Shown here in pieces: positions 17,816 to 27,196 of a stretch of 64,000 nt of DNA. A program made the translations under genes and the position numbers. Position 1 is the stretch's first letter. Each line of letters begins with the position of its first letter. The stretch is from CBDFGK01 sp965247075 (lineage in GTDB: Bacteria > Pseudomonadota > Gammaproteobacteria > Pseudomonadales > Halieaceae): contig CBDFGK010000003.1 of NCBI GenBank assembly GCA_965247075.1, positions 1,426,001 through 1,490,000 of the forward strand, read 5' to 3'. The notes under the pieces are model-generated. The model had not been told where the DNA came from and made no database searches. It worked only from the letters and a program-made list of their open reading frames with translations.

Positions 17816-18555
17816 GGCTGCTGATCTGTGGCGAGCCGTGCTTCGATGCGCGCGATGGCGGCGGGTAATTCCTCAATCAGGCGTATATCTTCATCAGCCG
17901 GAACCCTGCCGGCGGGCCAGCGCCAGCCGCCGGAGTTCATCCACACCGTATACAAACCGACTTGCTGGGCGCCACGCACGTCATGGTCGGGATTGTCACC
18001 GACGTGGATGATTTCATGGCCGGCGGCACCCGCTTGGCGCATGGCGGCGTGGAACATATCGGGCAGGGGTTTGCCGGCATCCACTTGTTCGGCGGAAAAA
18101 GCGAAGTCGAAGTGCTCGCCAATATCGGTTTTGTAGATATCCGCATTGCCGTTACTGAGTGCCCCCAGTGTGTAGTGTTGTGCCAGTGATTCCAACACTT
18201 CGAGAGCGCGCTCATAGGGTTCCACCTGATGGCGGATGGTCAGAAACTCATTGAAGGCGGTTGCGGCGCCCTGACGGGCGGGAGCCTCGGCAGTACCACA
18301 CTGCAGTAGCACTTCATACAGGGATTGTATACGTAACTTACTGATTTGATGGGCTAATTCCGGGTGTGACTGATGCATACGAAAGCGAAAATCGCGCAGC
18401 GTGTCCGCGTCGAACTGTTCAAATACGCGCGGGAAATTCTGCTGCAACCAGTGGTTTTGCGCCGCCTCGGCGCGGTGCAGTATCGGTTCCACATCCCACA
18501 GTGTGTTATCCAGGTCGAAGCTGATAACCCGGATGAGCCGTTCACTCACCGTCAT
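17812..18555 (-). CDS. HAD-family hydrolase
   Basis: A 247-residue HAD-superfamily phosphatase from the start MTVSERLIRVISFDLDNTLWD. Motif I is DLDNT (Asp14, Asp16), the cap domain follows, then SNGN for motif II and HVGDNPDHDVRGAQQVG for motif IV. An in-frame extension upstream into xerC is not protein-like, so the internal ATG was chosen; it overlaps the xerC stop by 14 bases. The substrate is unknown; in related bacteria a HAD gene commonly follows xerC (YigB-like, flavin phosphate phosphatase). Confidence 0.87.
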   Translation of the reverse strand: MTVSERLIRVISFDLDNTLWDVEPILHRAEAAQNHWLQQNFPRVFEQFDADTLRDFRFRMHQSHPELAHQISKLRIQSLYEVLLQCGTAEAPARQGAATAFNEFLTIRHQVEPYERALEVLESLAQHYTLGALSNGNADIYKTDIGEHFDFAFSAEQVDAGKPLPDMFHAAMRQAGAAGHEIIHVGDNPDHDVRGAQQVGLYTVWMNSGGWRWPAGRVPADEDIRLIEELPAAIARIEARLATDQQP

Positions 18556-19465
18556 TTTCCCCGTCCTCCCCGCCTTTGCGTTTGGCGCGGGGGTGGGCCT
18601 GGTCGTAGACCTTGGCCAGGTGCTGAAAATCCAGGTGCGTATAGATTTGCGTGGTTGATATATTGGCGTGCCCCAGCAGTTCCTGCACCGCGCGCAGGTC
18701 GCCGCTGGATTCGAGCAGGTGGCTGGCGAAACTGTGCCGCAGCATGTGGGGGTGTACTTCCTGGTGCATGCCGGTTTCCCGGCCGCGTTTGCGCAGGCGG
18801 GCCTGGATATTGCGTACACTGATGCGAGCGCCACGCGTGCTGGTGAACATGGCTGGCTCGCACTCAAGCTCCGGCCGCACCGCCAACCAGGCCCGTATGG
18901 CACTGAGGGCAAACTTGCCGACCGGCAGAGTGCGGGTTTTTTGCCCCTTGCCGGTTACCGTCACCAATTGGCCGGCCAGGTCTACATCGCCCAGGTTCAG
19001 GTCGGCCAGTTCCGACAGCCGCAAACCCGATGAGTAGAACAGTTCGGCCATGGCCTGGTCGCGAATATCCAGGGGGCTTTCACCCTGGATTTTCAGGTAT
19101 ATTTCAACCTGGTCCACATCCAGGGTTTTGGGCAATCGTTGGACTTGCCGGGGCGCTGGTATACCGTTGGCGGGGTTGTAGCGAATGGTGCCCTGCCGTG
19201 CCAGGTAATTGTAAAAACTGCGAATCGCCGACAGGCTGCGCTGAATGCTCTTGCCCTGCTTGCCCTGGCGATGCAGGCTGCCGGCAAAGGCGCGAATATC
19301 ACCGGCTTGAATCTCCGTCGCCGTGCACAGCTCGCGCGCAGCACAAAAACTTTGCAGATAACGCAAATCTCGACCGTAGTTAGTGAGCGTGTGTGGGGAC
19401 AGCTGTCGCACATCGCGCAGGTATTGCAAAAATTGCTCTACCTGCTGCGAAAGTGGAGGCTTCAC
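18542..19465 (-). CDS. xerC: Tyrosine recombinase XerC
   Basis: About 307 residues from a GTG at 19465 (VKPPLSQQVEQFLQYLRDVR). The catalytic set of tyrosine recombinases is present: Arg in YSSGLRLSELADL, Lys in GKGQKTR, HMLRHSFASHLL with His and Arg, LLGHANISTTQIYTH with the third His and Tyr. XerC with XerD resolves chromosome dimers at dif. A longer reading to 19600 would overlap the DUF484 gene deeply and starts with unconserved sequence, so the GTG start is preferred. Confidence 0.92.
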   Translation of the reverse strand: MKPPLSQQVEQFLQYLRDVRQLSPHTLTNYGRDLRYLQSFCAARELCTATEIQAGDIRAFAGSLHRQGKQGKSIQRSLSAIRSFYNYLARQGTIRYNPANGIPAPRQVQRLPKTLDVDQVEIYLKIQGESPLDIRDQAMAELFYSSGLRLSELADLNLGDVDLAGQLVTVTGKGQKTRTLPVGKFALSAIRAWLAVRPELECEPAMFTSTRGARISVRNIQARLRKRGRETGMHQEVHPHMLRHSFASHLLESSGDLRAVQELLGHANISTTQIYTHLDFQHLAKVYDQAHPRAKRKGGEDGENDGE

Positions 19466-19475
19466 TGGACCGTGT

Positions 19476-20189
19476 TCACGCGTCAGAACTGCTGTCAGAG
19501 TGCTGCCATCGGGGTAGCAGCCGTACCAGTACATCGGCGATATGGCTGAGGAACAGTGTCCCCATGGTCGATGTATAGTGATTGGCATCGCTGTTGCCAA
19601 CGGCGATCAAGCCCAGCTCTGACTTGTTGTACAGTGGCATCAGGGCGGCAGAACCGACACCACCGGAGCCGGTAAATAAATAGTCCAGCTCTTCCTTGCG
19701 CAGTGCACCGCACACAGCGGCTTTGGTTTTGATGAGGGCGCCGATTTTGACGCGTGCGCTGTCAGCGGATTCAATACGGCAATCCGCTGTCGATTGAGCC
19801 GGGTCTCCGAACAGAATGATACAGGCGTGCTCGACGTCAAAGTCTTCCAACATGGAGCGCGTGAACGCCGCGCCAAGTTTGTCCAGTGAGTCTGCTGCCA
19901 GTAGTTCAAGTACCAGCTTGCGGGTCAGATCGTAAAGACGGTCGTTATCGCGCGCGTTGCCGGTGAGGCTGTTGAGCCGTTTGCGCATTTCCATATTGCG
20001 TTCGCGTAATACGCTGACCTGCTTTTCGACCAGCGAAACTGCGCTGCCAGAACTATGGGAGATGTGCAGGTGATCCAGCATGTCGGCGTGGCGCTGAAAA
20101 AAATCGCTGTGTACCTTGAGATAATCACGTATCTCTTTATCGGTCAGCTCAATGCTGGGCTTGTCTTCGGCAGAGGTCGCGGCTGTCAC
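19476..20189 (-). CDS. DUF484 family protein
   Basis: A 237-residue DUF484 protein. The N-terminal helix IRDYLKVHSDFFQRHADMLD and the SLVEKQVSVLRERNMEMRKR coiled coil are followed by a GAF-like domain ending with NHYTSTMGTLFLSHIADVL. The cellular role is not established. It is conserved between dapF and xerC in gammaproteobacteria, as here, and overlaps dapF by 4 bases. Confidence 0.9.
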   Translation of the reverse strand: MTAATSAEDKPSIELTDKEIRDYLKVHSDFFQRHADMLDHLHISHSSGSAVSLVEKQVSVLRERNMEMRKRLNSLTGNARDNDRLYDLTRKLVLELLAADSLDKLGAAFTRSMLEDFDVEHACIILFGDPAQSTADCRIESADSARVKIGALIKTKAAVCGALRKEELDYLFTGSGGVGSAALMPLYNKSELGLIAVGNSDANHYTSTMGTLFLSHIADVLVRLLPRWQHSDSSSDA

Positions 20190-21016
20190 AATCGTATGCT
20201 TCCTTCAAATACCTTGGTGGCAGGTCCAGTCATCATAACCGCTTGCCCATCTCCGGCCCAAGCGATTTTCAGTTCCCCTCCGGGCAGTTGTACCTGCACC
20301 CGTTCGTCGAGCAAGCCTTGCAGTCGGCCGACCACAACCGCCGCACAAGCGCCGCTACCGCAGGCCTGGGTTTCACCGACACCGCGCTCATAAACGCGCA
20401 AGCGAATTGCCGTGGGTGAGACGATTTGCATAAAGCCGGCATTCACCTGCCGGGGAAAATCCGGGTGCTGTTCGATAATGGGGCCCAGCTCGGCTACGGC
20501 GGCGGTGTCGACGTCGTCGACCAGGGTAACCGCATGGGGATTGCCCATGGATACCGCGCCGATCAGCAGTTCCTGCCCCGGCAGTTGCAGCGAGTACTGT
20601 GTGGCGGGGGCTGGGGCGGTAAAGGGAATATCGACGGGATCAAGTCGTGGCGCGCCCATATTGACCTGTACCAGCTTGTCATCGCGCACCTGTAGCTCGA
20701 TAAGGCCGGTGCCTGTTTCAACAACCATGTGTTTTTTGGTGGTCAGCCTGCGGTCGCGAACGAAGCGGGCGAAACAACGTGCGCCGTTGCCGCATTGCTC
20801 AACTTCGCAGCCATCGGCGTTGTAAATACGGTAGCGGAAATCGGCATCGGGCTCCTGCGGCGCCTCGACCACCAGCAACTGGTCGCAACCGATGCCGCGG
20901 CGCCGGTCGGCAAGCTTGCGGATATGGCCGGCACGCAAATTACAGCGCTGGCTGATCAGGTCGAGCATGACGAAGTCATTGCCCAGGCCGTGCATTTTTG
21001 TAAACTTCAACAACAT
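20186..21016 (-). CDS. dapF: Diaminopimelate epimerase
   Basis: A 276-residue DapF. The two catalytic cysteines are in EQCGNGARC and QACGSGACA. It converts LL- to meso-diaminopimelate for peptidoglycan and lysine. The start MLLKFTKMHGLGNDFVMLD is the family N-terminus. It lies 3 bases after lysA and overlaps DUF484 by an ATGA. Confidence 0.97.
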   Translation of the reverse strand: MLLKFTKMHGLGNDFVMLDLISQRCNLRAGHIRKLADRRRGIGCDQLLVVEAPQEPDADFRYRIYNADGCEVEQCGNGARCFARFVRDRRLTTKKHMVVETGTGLIELQVRDDKLVQVNMGAPRLDPVDIPFTAPAPATQYSLQLPGQELLIGAVSMGNPHAVTLVDDVDTAAVAELGPIIEQHPDFPRQVNAGFMQIVSPTAIRLRVYERGVGETQACGSGACAAVVVGRLQGLLDERVQVQLPGGELKIAWAGDGQAVMMTGPATKVFEGSIRL

Positions 21017-21019
21017 GAT

Positions 21020-22285
21020 TCAGGCTGTCTGCTCTTTGATGGGAAAGGGCGTTTCGCCGCGTAGCAGGTCGTCAATGGTTTCCCGCTCCCTGGCCAGGTG
21101 CAACAGGTCCCCATCAACCATTACCTCGGCGGCCCGCGTGCGGCTATTGTAATTTGAACTCATGGTAAATCCATAGGCACCGGCGTGGGTCACGGCCAGT
21201 AAGTCCCCCTCTGCAATGCAAAGCTGCCGACTCTTGCCGAGAAAATCACTGGTTTCACAAATCGCCCCGACCACATCGTAGTTGCGTGACTCTACATCCT
21301 GCCGTTGGGTCACGGGGATGATGTCCAGCCACGCCTGGTACAGGGCGGGTCGCAACATGTCGTTCATTGCGGCATCGACAATGGCGAAGTTGTTGACGCT
21401 GTTGAACTTCAGGGAATCTACCCGGGTGAGCAATATCCCGGCGTCAGCGGATATTGAACGGCCCGGCTCAAACATCAATTGCAACGGGCGGTCACCAATC
21501 TCGGCGCGCACGGCCGCAATATAGTCGGCGACAGGGGGCGGTGTTTCGTCCCGATAACGCACACCCAGGCCGCCGCCCAGGTCAATATGGCGAATATCGA
21601 TACCGACCACCGCCAGCTTGTCGATCAAGGCCAGCAGGCGCTGTAGCGCCTCAACAAACGGGGCGATCTCGGTCAACTGCGAGCCGATGTGACAGTCCAC
21701 ACCAACCACCTCAATGTGGGGCAGGCCGGCGGCGCGCCGGTAGACCTTGAGGGCGGCCTCCATTTCGATACCAAACTTGTTCTCGCGTAGTCCGGTAGAA
21801 ATATAAGGGTGAGTTTTGGCATCGACATCGGGATTGACCCGCACTGAGATACGCGCGGTCTTGCCGCACTCACCGGCCACCTGGTTGAGCCGCTCCAATT
21901 CCGCAGGAGATTCAACATTGAAGCAGTGAACGCCCACCGCCAGGGCCCGCTCTATTTCGGGGACTTGCTTGGCAATACCGGAGAAGACGACTTTAGCCGC
22001 GTCGCCACCGGCGGCGATAACCCGCTCCAGCTCGCCGCCGGAAACAATGTCGAAACCTGCCCCCAACTGTACCAGCACGCTTAATACTGACAGGTTCGAG
22101 TTGGATTTGACGGCGTAGCAAATGCGGTGATCAGTACCTGCCAAAGCGGCGCTATAGGCCTGAAAATTGCGTTCCAGAGTGGCCCGCGAATAGACATAAG
22201 TTGGCGTGCCAAAGCGTTGGGCAATGGCAGTCACGGCGGTATCTTCGGCAAACAAGTCGTTGCCGTGGTAGTCGAAGTCACTCAT
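21020..22285 (-). CDS. lysA: Diaminopimelate decarboxylase
   Basis: A 421-residue PLP enzyme of the LysA/fold III group. The PLP lysine is in RICYAVKSNSNLSVL, the glycine-rich phosphate loop is in IDLGGGLGVRY, and the C-terminal substrate loop is CETSDFLG...AYGFTMSSNYNSR. It makes lysine from meso-diaminopimelate, the product of its neighbour DapF. It follows lptM by 8 bases. Confidence 0.97.
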   Translation of the reverse strand: MSDFDYHGNDLFAEDTAVTAIAQRFGTPTYVYSRATLERNFQAYSAALAGTDHRICYAVKSNSNLSVLSVLVQLGAGFDIVSGGELERVIAAGGDAAKVVFSGIAKQVPEIERALAVGVHCFNVESPAELERLNQVAGECGKTARISVRVNPDVDAKTHPYISTGLRENKFGIEMEAALKVYRRAAGLPHIEVVGVDCHIGSQLTEIAPFVEALQRLLALIDKLAVVGIDIRHIDLGGGLGVRYRDETPPPVADYIAAVRAEIGDRPLQLMFEPGRSISADAGILLTRVDSLKFNSVNNFAIVDAAMNDMLRPALYQAWLDIIPVTQRQDVESRNYDVVGAICETSDFLGKSRQLCIAEGDLLAVTHAGAYGFTMSSNYNSRTRAAEVMVDGDLLHLARERETIDDLLRGETPFPIKEQTA

Positions 22286-22293
22286 GCTGTGGT

Positions 22294-22428
22294 TTATTTT
22301 CCAGTGTCAGAGGGTTCTTGTGTCGGTGCGGCGGGCGCCGGTTCATCCTGCGGAATGTACAGGCCGCCTTTCTGACCGCAGCCGGCCAGAGTAACGGTGA
22401 ACAGAATCAGCAATAATAAATGGCGCAC
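22294..22428 (-). CDS. lptM: LPS translocon maturation lipoprotein LptM (YifL-like)
   Basis: A 44-residue lipoprotein. From a GTG start, VRHLLLLILFTVTLAGCGQK has a short signal and lipobox LAGC; the mature part GQKGGLYIPQDEPAPA matches the LptM/YifL motif CGQKGPLY. LptM helps LptD fold in the outer membrane. It is always near lysA-dapF in relatives. A longer in-frame reading to 22491 lacks sense. Confidence 0.87.
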   Translation of the reverse strand: MRHLLLLILFTVTLAGCGQKGGLYIPQDEPAPAAPTQEPSDTGK

Positions 22429-22607
22429 AGGCAAACCCGCGATAAAATGTGAGCGGGCATTATAGCGGTGCAAGGGTAGGCAGGCGAGCATCTGTAGAGG
22501 GCAAGGCGCCGGTCACTGGCCTGTTTGGGTTTCCGCTGCTGCGCCCCGCAATTTGATTAACTATAGTTACGCGGGTCCCGCGCCGGCTGGGGTTGCGCTA
22601 CCGCAGC

Positions 22608-24005
22608 TCAGCGCACTGACAGGCGCTTTGAGGCTCGCTGCGCCGCTGCCCGAACTTGCTTCGGCGCGGTGCCGCCCAGGTGGTCGCGCGCGGCTACCGA
22701 TCCTTGCAGGGTCAGGACCTCACATACGTCCTCACCAATGTCGGCACAAAAACCCTGCAGGGTTTGCAAGCTCATTTCTGATAAATCCAACTGGTTCTCC
22801 ACTCCATGGGCGACGGCAGTGCCGACAATCTCATGGGCATCGCGAAAAGGTATGCCTTTTCCCACCAGATAATCGGCAAGGTCAGTGGCGGTAGAGAAAC
22901 CGCGTCTGGCCGCTTCCAGCATAACTTCCTTGCGGGGCACAATAACGGGAATCATGTCGCCAAAGGCACGCAGGCAATCCAGCACTGTATCGATGGTATC
23001 GAACAGCGGTTCCTTGTCTTCCTGATTATCCTTGTTATAGGCCAGCGGTTGGCTTTTCATCAGGGTCAGCAACGATACCAGATGACCGTTGACGCGGCCG
23101 ACCTTGCCGCGCACCAGTTCAGGAACGTCGGGGTTTTTCTTTTGCGGCATAATGGAAGAACCGGTACAAAAGCGGTCCGGCAGTTCAATGAAGTTGAACT
23201 GGGCAGATGTCCACAGCACCAGTTCTTCGGATATGCGTGACATATGCGTCAGCAGCAGGGCAGCGAAGCTGCAGAATTCGATGGCAAAATCCCGGTCGGA
23301 CACGGAATCCAGCGAGTTCTCTGTGGGTTTATCGAAACCCAGTGCCTGCGCGGTCTGACTGCGATCAATGGAATAGGAAGTGCCCGCCAGCGCAGCCGCG
23401 CCCAGCGGGCACTGATTGAGCCTTGCCCGGCAATCGAGCAAGCGGCCGTGGTCGCGCTCCAGCATTTCGTTCCAGGCCAGCAGATGATGGCCGAAGCTTA
23501 CCGGCTGCGCGGTTTGCAAATGCGTGAATCCGGGCATTATGGTGTTGGCCTGTTGTTCAGCCAGGGTTATTACGCCGGCTTGCAAGCGGGTCATCTCAGT
23601 GGCGATGGCGTCTATGGCGGCGCGTAGATACAAGCGGATATCGGTGGCAACCTGGTCGTTGCGCGAGCGTCCGGTGTGTAATTTCTTGCCGGCAACCCCT
23701 ATCAGTGCGGTGAGCCTGGCCTCGATGTTCATATGCACATCTTCAAGCTCAATCGACCAGGTAAACTCGCCGCTGCGAATTTCTTCCAGTACCTGGCTTA
23801 AACCGCCTTCGATCAGTGCCAGCTCATCGTCGCTTAACACACCCACACTGTTCAACATGGCGGCGTGGGCCAGCGACCCTTCTATATCCTGCTGTGCCAT
23901 GCGCTGGTCAAAATCTACCGAGGCGGTAAAGCGCTGCACAAAGCTGTCGGTGGGCTCGCTGAAACGACCACCCCAGAGCCTGCCGGTTTGTTCCTTGTTA
24001 CTCAT
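22608..24005 (-). CDS. argH: Argininosuccinate lyase
   Basis: A 465-residue ArgH from ATG at 24005 (MSNKEQTGRLWGGRFSEPTD). The fumarase/aspartase signature GSSIMPQKKNPD and the substrate loop HTGRSRNDQVATD are present. It splits argininosuccinate into arginine and fumarate. The 24 in-frame codons upstream look non-coding. The head-to-head arrangement with hemC, with a short algZ-like relic between, resembles the Pseudomonas argH-algZ-algR-hemC locus. Confidence 0.97.
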   Translation of the reverse strand: MSNKEQTGRLWGGRFSEPTDSFVQRFTASVDFDQRMAQQDIEGSLAHAAMLNSVGVLSDDELALIEGGLSQVLEEIRSGEFTWSIELEDVHMNIEARLTALIGVAGKKLHTGRSRNDQVATDIRLYLRAAIDAIATEMTRLQAGVITLAEQQANTIMPGFTHLQTAQPVSFGHHLLAWNEMLERDHGRLLDCRARLNQCPLGAAALAGTSYSIDRSQTAQALGFDKPTENSLDSVSDRDFAIEFCSFAALLLTHMSRISEELVLWTSAQFNFIELPDRFCTGSSIMPQKKNPDVPELVRGKVGRVNGHLVSLLTLMKSQPLAYNKDNQEDKEPLFDTIDTVLDCLRAFGDMIPVIVPRKEVMLEAARRGFSTATDLADYLVGKGIPFRDAHEIVGTAVAHGVENQLDLSEMSLQTLQGFCADIGEDVCEVLTLQGSVAARDHLGGTAPKQVRAAAQRASKRLSVR

Positions 24006-24111
24006 AGAACTACACTCATTGCTTGCCGAGCATTTGCGGCTTGATGGAAAAACACAAGGATGCAAGTATAACAGCATAAGAACGGTGCTCGGAGGCTACC
24101 AGAGCCCGGAT

Positions 24112-24234
24112 ATGGCGGATCAATCTCAACAGGAGGGAACCCCGGAATTTTTTATTGCCGATCTCTGCGTTACCAAACCAGTGATGTTCATGCTGATCCT
24201 GGCAGAACTGCCGGTGACCCTGGTAGCAGCCTGA
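24112..24234 (+). pseudogene. AlgZ/FimS-like sensor N-terminal remnant
   Basis: A 40-codon frame, MADQSQQEGTPEFFIADLC followed by a hydrophobic segment VMFMLILAELPVTLVAA, then TGA. The FF-x-x-DLC pattern plus first membrane helix resembles the start of AlgZ/FimS (LytS-type) sensors, which sit between argH and hemC in pseudomonads. The rest of the sensor and the partner regulator algR are absent. It could be a free-standing small membrane protein; the relic reading is inferred from position and motif. Confidence 0.45.
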
Positions 24235-24357
24235 TGGCGAAGCTGGTATTCAGTGAGCCTGCCTACCTGCTCAAGCCGATGCGGGAGGTGAAGTTGGCCG
24301 GGGACAATTCCCCACGGCTCCCGTATCATGGGGGTCACTCGTAAACTGAATACGCCC

Positions 24358-25290
24358 ATGTTGAAAACCCTTCGCATCGCAAGCCGAGATAGCCAGCTGG
24401 CGCTGTGGCAGGCCAACTATGTGAAATCTGAATTACAGCGCTTACACCCCGAATTGGAGGTGCAGCTTATTGGCGTGACTTCGCGGGGTGACCAGATACT
24501 GGACACACCGCTGGCAAAGGTGGGTGGCAAAGGCCTGTTCGTCAAGGAACTGGAGGCCGCCCTGTTGGCGCAGGAGGCAGATATCGCGGTACATTCCATG
24601 AAGGATGTGCCGATGGAGTTTCCCGAGGGTTTGTATCTGGGGGTTATATGTGCGCGTGAAGACCCCACCGATGCGCTGGTCAGCAATCGCTATAAAAGCC
24701 TGGCAGGCTTGCCCGCCGGCAGTGTTGTTGGAACCTCCAGCCTGCGCCGGGAATGCCAGCTGCGTATGCGCCGTCCCGACTTAAAGGTGAATTATCTGCG
24801 CGGCAACGTCAATACCCGCCTGCGCAAGCTCGATGAAGGTCAATATGATGCAATAATCCTGGCCAGCGCCGGCTTGTTGCGCTTGGGCTTTGGCGAACGT
24901 ATAGCTGAGCGGCTCAGCCCGGAAGATTCCCTGCCTGCGGGTGGGCAGGGCGCCGTGGGTATTGAGTTGCGGGTGGACGATGCGCAGGTAGCTGAGTTGA
25001 TTGCGCCGCTACAGCATGTGATGACGGCGCAGTGTGTGCTGGCAGAGCGTGCGCTCAATACCCGCCTGCAGGGAGGTTGCGAGGTTCCCATTGCCGGTTA
25101 TGCCGAGTATGTGGCCGGCGCCGACGGAGAGCTGTGGTTGCGCGGTCTGGTGGGCCGGCCTGATGGCAGCGAGATCTTGCGGGCCGAGGCGTGCGGCCCT
25201 GATAGTGACCCGCAGGCGCTGGGACTGGCCGTGGCCGAAGATTTGTTGCGCCAGGGCGCGGCTGAAATACTTGCCGCCGCCTATGAGTAA
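24358..25290 (+). CDS. hemC: Hydroxymethylbilane synthase (porphobilinogen deaminase)
   Basis: A 310-residue HemC from MLKTLRIASRDSQLALWQAN. It has RNVNTR-type loop LRGNVNTRLRKLDEG and the dipyrromethane cofactor cysteine in RLQGGCEVPIAGYA. It polymerises four porphobilinogens to hydroxymethylbilane. The upstream in-frame extension (from 24328) is not conserved. Its last 8 bases overlap hemD, so hemCDXY is an operon. Confidence 0.97.
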   Translation: MLKTLRIASRDSQLALWQANYVKSELQRLHPELEVQLIGVTSRGDQILDTPLAKVGGKGLFVKELEAALLAQEADIAVHSMKDVPMEFPEGLYLGVICAREDPTDALVSNRYKSLAGLPAGSVVGTSSLRRECQLRMRRPDLKVNYLRGNVNTRLRKLDEGQYDAIILASAGLLRLGFGERIAERLSPEDSLPAGGQGAVGIELRVDDAQVAELIAPLQHVMTAQCVLAERALNTRLQGGCEVPIAGYAEYVAGADGELWLRGLVGRPDGSEILRAEACGPDSDPQALGLAVAEDLLRQGAAEILAAAYE

Positions 25291-26050
25291 ACCGACCGTT
25301 CTGATTACCCGGCCGGTCGGACAGGAAGCGGCACTGCGCATGTCTTTGGAGGCCGCCGGTTATCGCGCCGTGGCCTGTCCAATGATCACCATTGAACCGG
25401 CGCTGGAACTCTCTCCGGCCCAGCGCACAGTTATCCACAATCTCGATCAGTACCAGCATGTCATTTTTGTCAGCAGCAATGCGGTGCGTTTCGGTATGGA
25501 CAGCATCGGCGATTACTGGCCGCAACTTCCTGTGGATCTGAATTGGTATACCGTGGGCGAGGGCAGCGCCAGGGCTCTGGCTGAATATGGTGTCAGCGTG
25601 CAACGACCGCTACAGCAGATGACCAGTGAAGGCCTGTTGGAGATGGATACCCTGCAAAATATTGACCGGCACAAGGTTCTGATCGTCAGGGGTGAGGGTG
25701 GCCGGGACTTTTTGCGTACCAGTGTGTCGCAACGGGGCGCCCTTGTTCAGGAGCTTGCAGTCTATAGACGGGAGAGACCAATCCGGCCGGCAGGAGAACT
25801 GTTTGCCCTGATTCGGGATAATGACTGTCGGGCACTAATGCTCAATAGTGGCGAAGGCCTGCACAATATGGTGTCATTGCTGACAGAGCATGAATTGAGG
25901 TCGCTGCAGCAGTTGTCGCTGGTGGTTCCCGGTGAGCGTGTGGCGGCAATGGCGCAGGAAATGGGCTTTGCAGAACTGTTGGTGGCCGGCAATGCCACTG
26001 ATGAGGCAATGATCAAAGCACTGGCGGCTGGCTTGCCCGGTGGGAGGTAG
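25283..26050 (+). CDS. hemD: Uroporphyrinogen-III synthase
   Basis: A 255-residue HemD from MSKPTVLITRPVGQEAALR. The fold shows two Rossmann-like halves with HVIFVSSNAVRFGMD and a C-terminal LSLVVPGERVAAMAQEMGF. It closes hydroxymethylbilane with D-ring inversion. The ATG lies inside the hemC stop region (8-base overlap). The longer frame from 25034 is antisense-like filler over hemC. Confidence 0.93.
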   Translation: MSKPTVLITRPVGQEAALRMSLEAAGYRAVACPMITIEPALELSPAQRTVIHNLDQYQHVIFVSSNAVRFGMDSIGDYWPQLPVDLNWYTVGEGSARALAEYGVSVQRPLQQMTSEGLLEMDTLQNIDRHKVLIVRGEGGRDFLRTSVSQRGALVQELAVYRRERPIRPAGELFALIRDNDCRALMLNSGEGLHNMVSLLTEHELRSLQQLSLVVPGERVAAMAQEMGFAELLVAGNATDEAMIKALAAGLPGGR

Positions 26051-26051
26051 A

Positions 26052-27194
26052 GTGAAAGACGAAGCGGCAGAAACAGCGGCAGAAGACCAAGCAAACCAGC
26101 AAGAAAGTCAGCCGGCGGAGGTGGCCGAGCCGGTAACACCACCTGTGCCGGCCAGGCGCAGCAATGGCCTGGCTTGGTTTTCCCTGTTGTTGGCGGCCTC
26201 CTCACTTGGCCTGGCAGGGTGGATGTATCAGGGCCTGCGCCAGGGCGACGACGGCATTAAAACCCAACTGCAAACTATCAGCGCCAGCGCCCAAGGCAAT
26301 AGTCAACAAATCGCACAACTTTCACAGCTACAGCCACCGCTGGAAAAGTCCTTGCAGCAGTTCAGGGCTGAGACCGATGCCCAACTGGAGCAATTGCAAC
26401 AATCTCAGCAGCGGCGGTTGCAGCCCCTGCAAGCGGCGCTGCAAAACCAGCGTCAACAGTTACACGAATTGCGCAGCACGGACCGGTCTGACTGGTCACT
26501 GGCAGAGGCGGAGTATCTGGTGAGATTGGCACACCAGCGATTATTGATGGCCGATGATGTGAAATCTGCGCTGGCGCTGTTGATGAGTGCAGACAGTATT
26601 GTGCAAGAGCTGGACGACGCTGAATTGCATCCGCTGCGAGCAGCACTGGCATCGGATATGGCGGCCCTGCGAGCGGTGCCCGAGTTTGACCTGGAGGGCA
26701 GCTGGTTACGAATTCGGGCCTTGGTCGGTCAAGTCGACAAATTGCTCTTGTTTGAGTTGCCGGCGCTGGCGCCTGATACTGGCCCTCCCGTGCCAGACGT
26801 CAATTGGCAGGCGAGATTAGAGCACGGCTTGCAGGCAGCTACCGCCAGGCTTTCCAACTACATTGTTATCCGGCGTCGCGACACGCAGTACCAGCCGCTA
26901 ATGGCTCCCGAATGGGAGCGCCTGGTGCGACAAAACCTGCGCATGCTGTTGGAGCAGTCACAAACCGCGCTGCTGTCGGGTAATGGCGAGTTGTATCAGC
27001 AGAGCCTGTTGGGCGCGCAGCGCTGGGTAAATGAATTCTTTGCCTTCAATGAGGCGGGCGTTATTGCGCTGGATCAGGAACTGGAGGCGTTGGTGGGTCT
27101 CGATATCCGTCGCGAATACCCTGCTATCAGCGCTTCACTGAATGCGGTTAAAACCGCCGTCAACCGGCGGCACGCGACCGCGGACGGTTCCTGA
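26052..27194 (+). CDS. hemX: HemX, uroporphyrinogen-III C-methyltransferase-like membrane protein
   Basis: About 380 residues from a GTG at 26052, one base after the hemD stop, with ribosome site GGGAGGT just ahead. An N-terminal acidic, proline-rich cytoplasmic part is followed by one membrane helix (LAWFSLLLAASSLGLAGWMY), then a glutamine-rich coiled coil and the HemX domain (DWSLAEAEYLVRLAHQRLLM). The biochemical role is unproven despite the methyltransferase name. It sits in the hem operon between hemD and hemY. Confidence 0.9.
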   Translation: MKDEAAETAAEDQANQQESQPAEVAEPVTPPVPARRSNGLAWFSLLLAASSLGLAGWMYQGLRQGDDGIKTQLQTISASAQGNSQQIAQLSQLQPPLEKSLQQFRAETDAQLEQLQQSQQRRLQPLQAALQNQRQQLHELRSTDRSDWSLAEAEYLVRLAHQRLLMADDVKSALALLMSADSIVQELDDAELHPLRAALASDMAALRAVPEFDLEGSWLRIRALVGQVDKLLLFELPALAPDTGPPVPDVNWQARLEHGLQAATARLSNYIVIRRRDTQYQPLMAPEWERLVRQNLRMLLEQSQTALLSGNGELYQQSLLGAQRWVNEFFAFNEAGVIALDQELEALVGLDIRREYPAISASLNAVKTAVNRRHATADGS

Positions 27195-27196
27195 TC

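Noticed and set aside
19466..19600. Longer N-terminus for XerC
   Set aside because: It would overlap the DUF484 gene by 125 bases and is not conserved in XerC proteins.
24126..24416. Minus-strand 96-codon frame overlapping the hemC start
   Set aside because: No family resemblance; opposite to hemC and the algZ-like frame.
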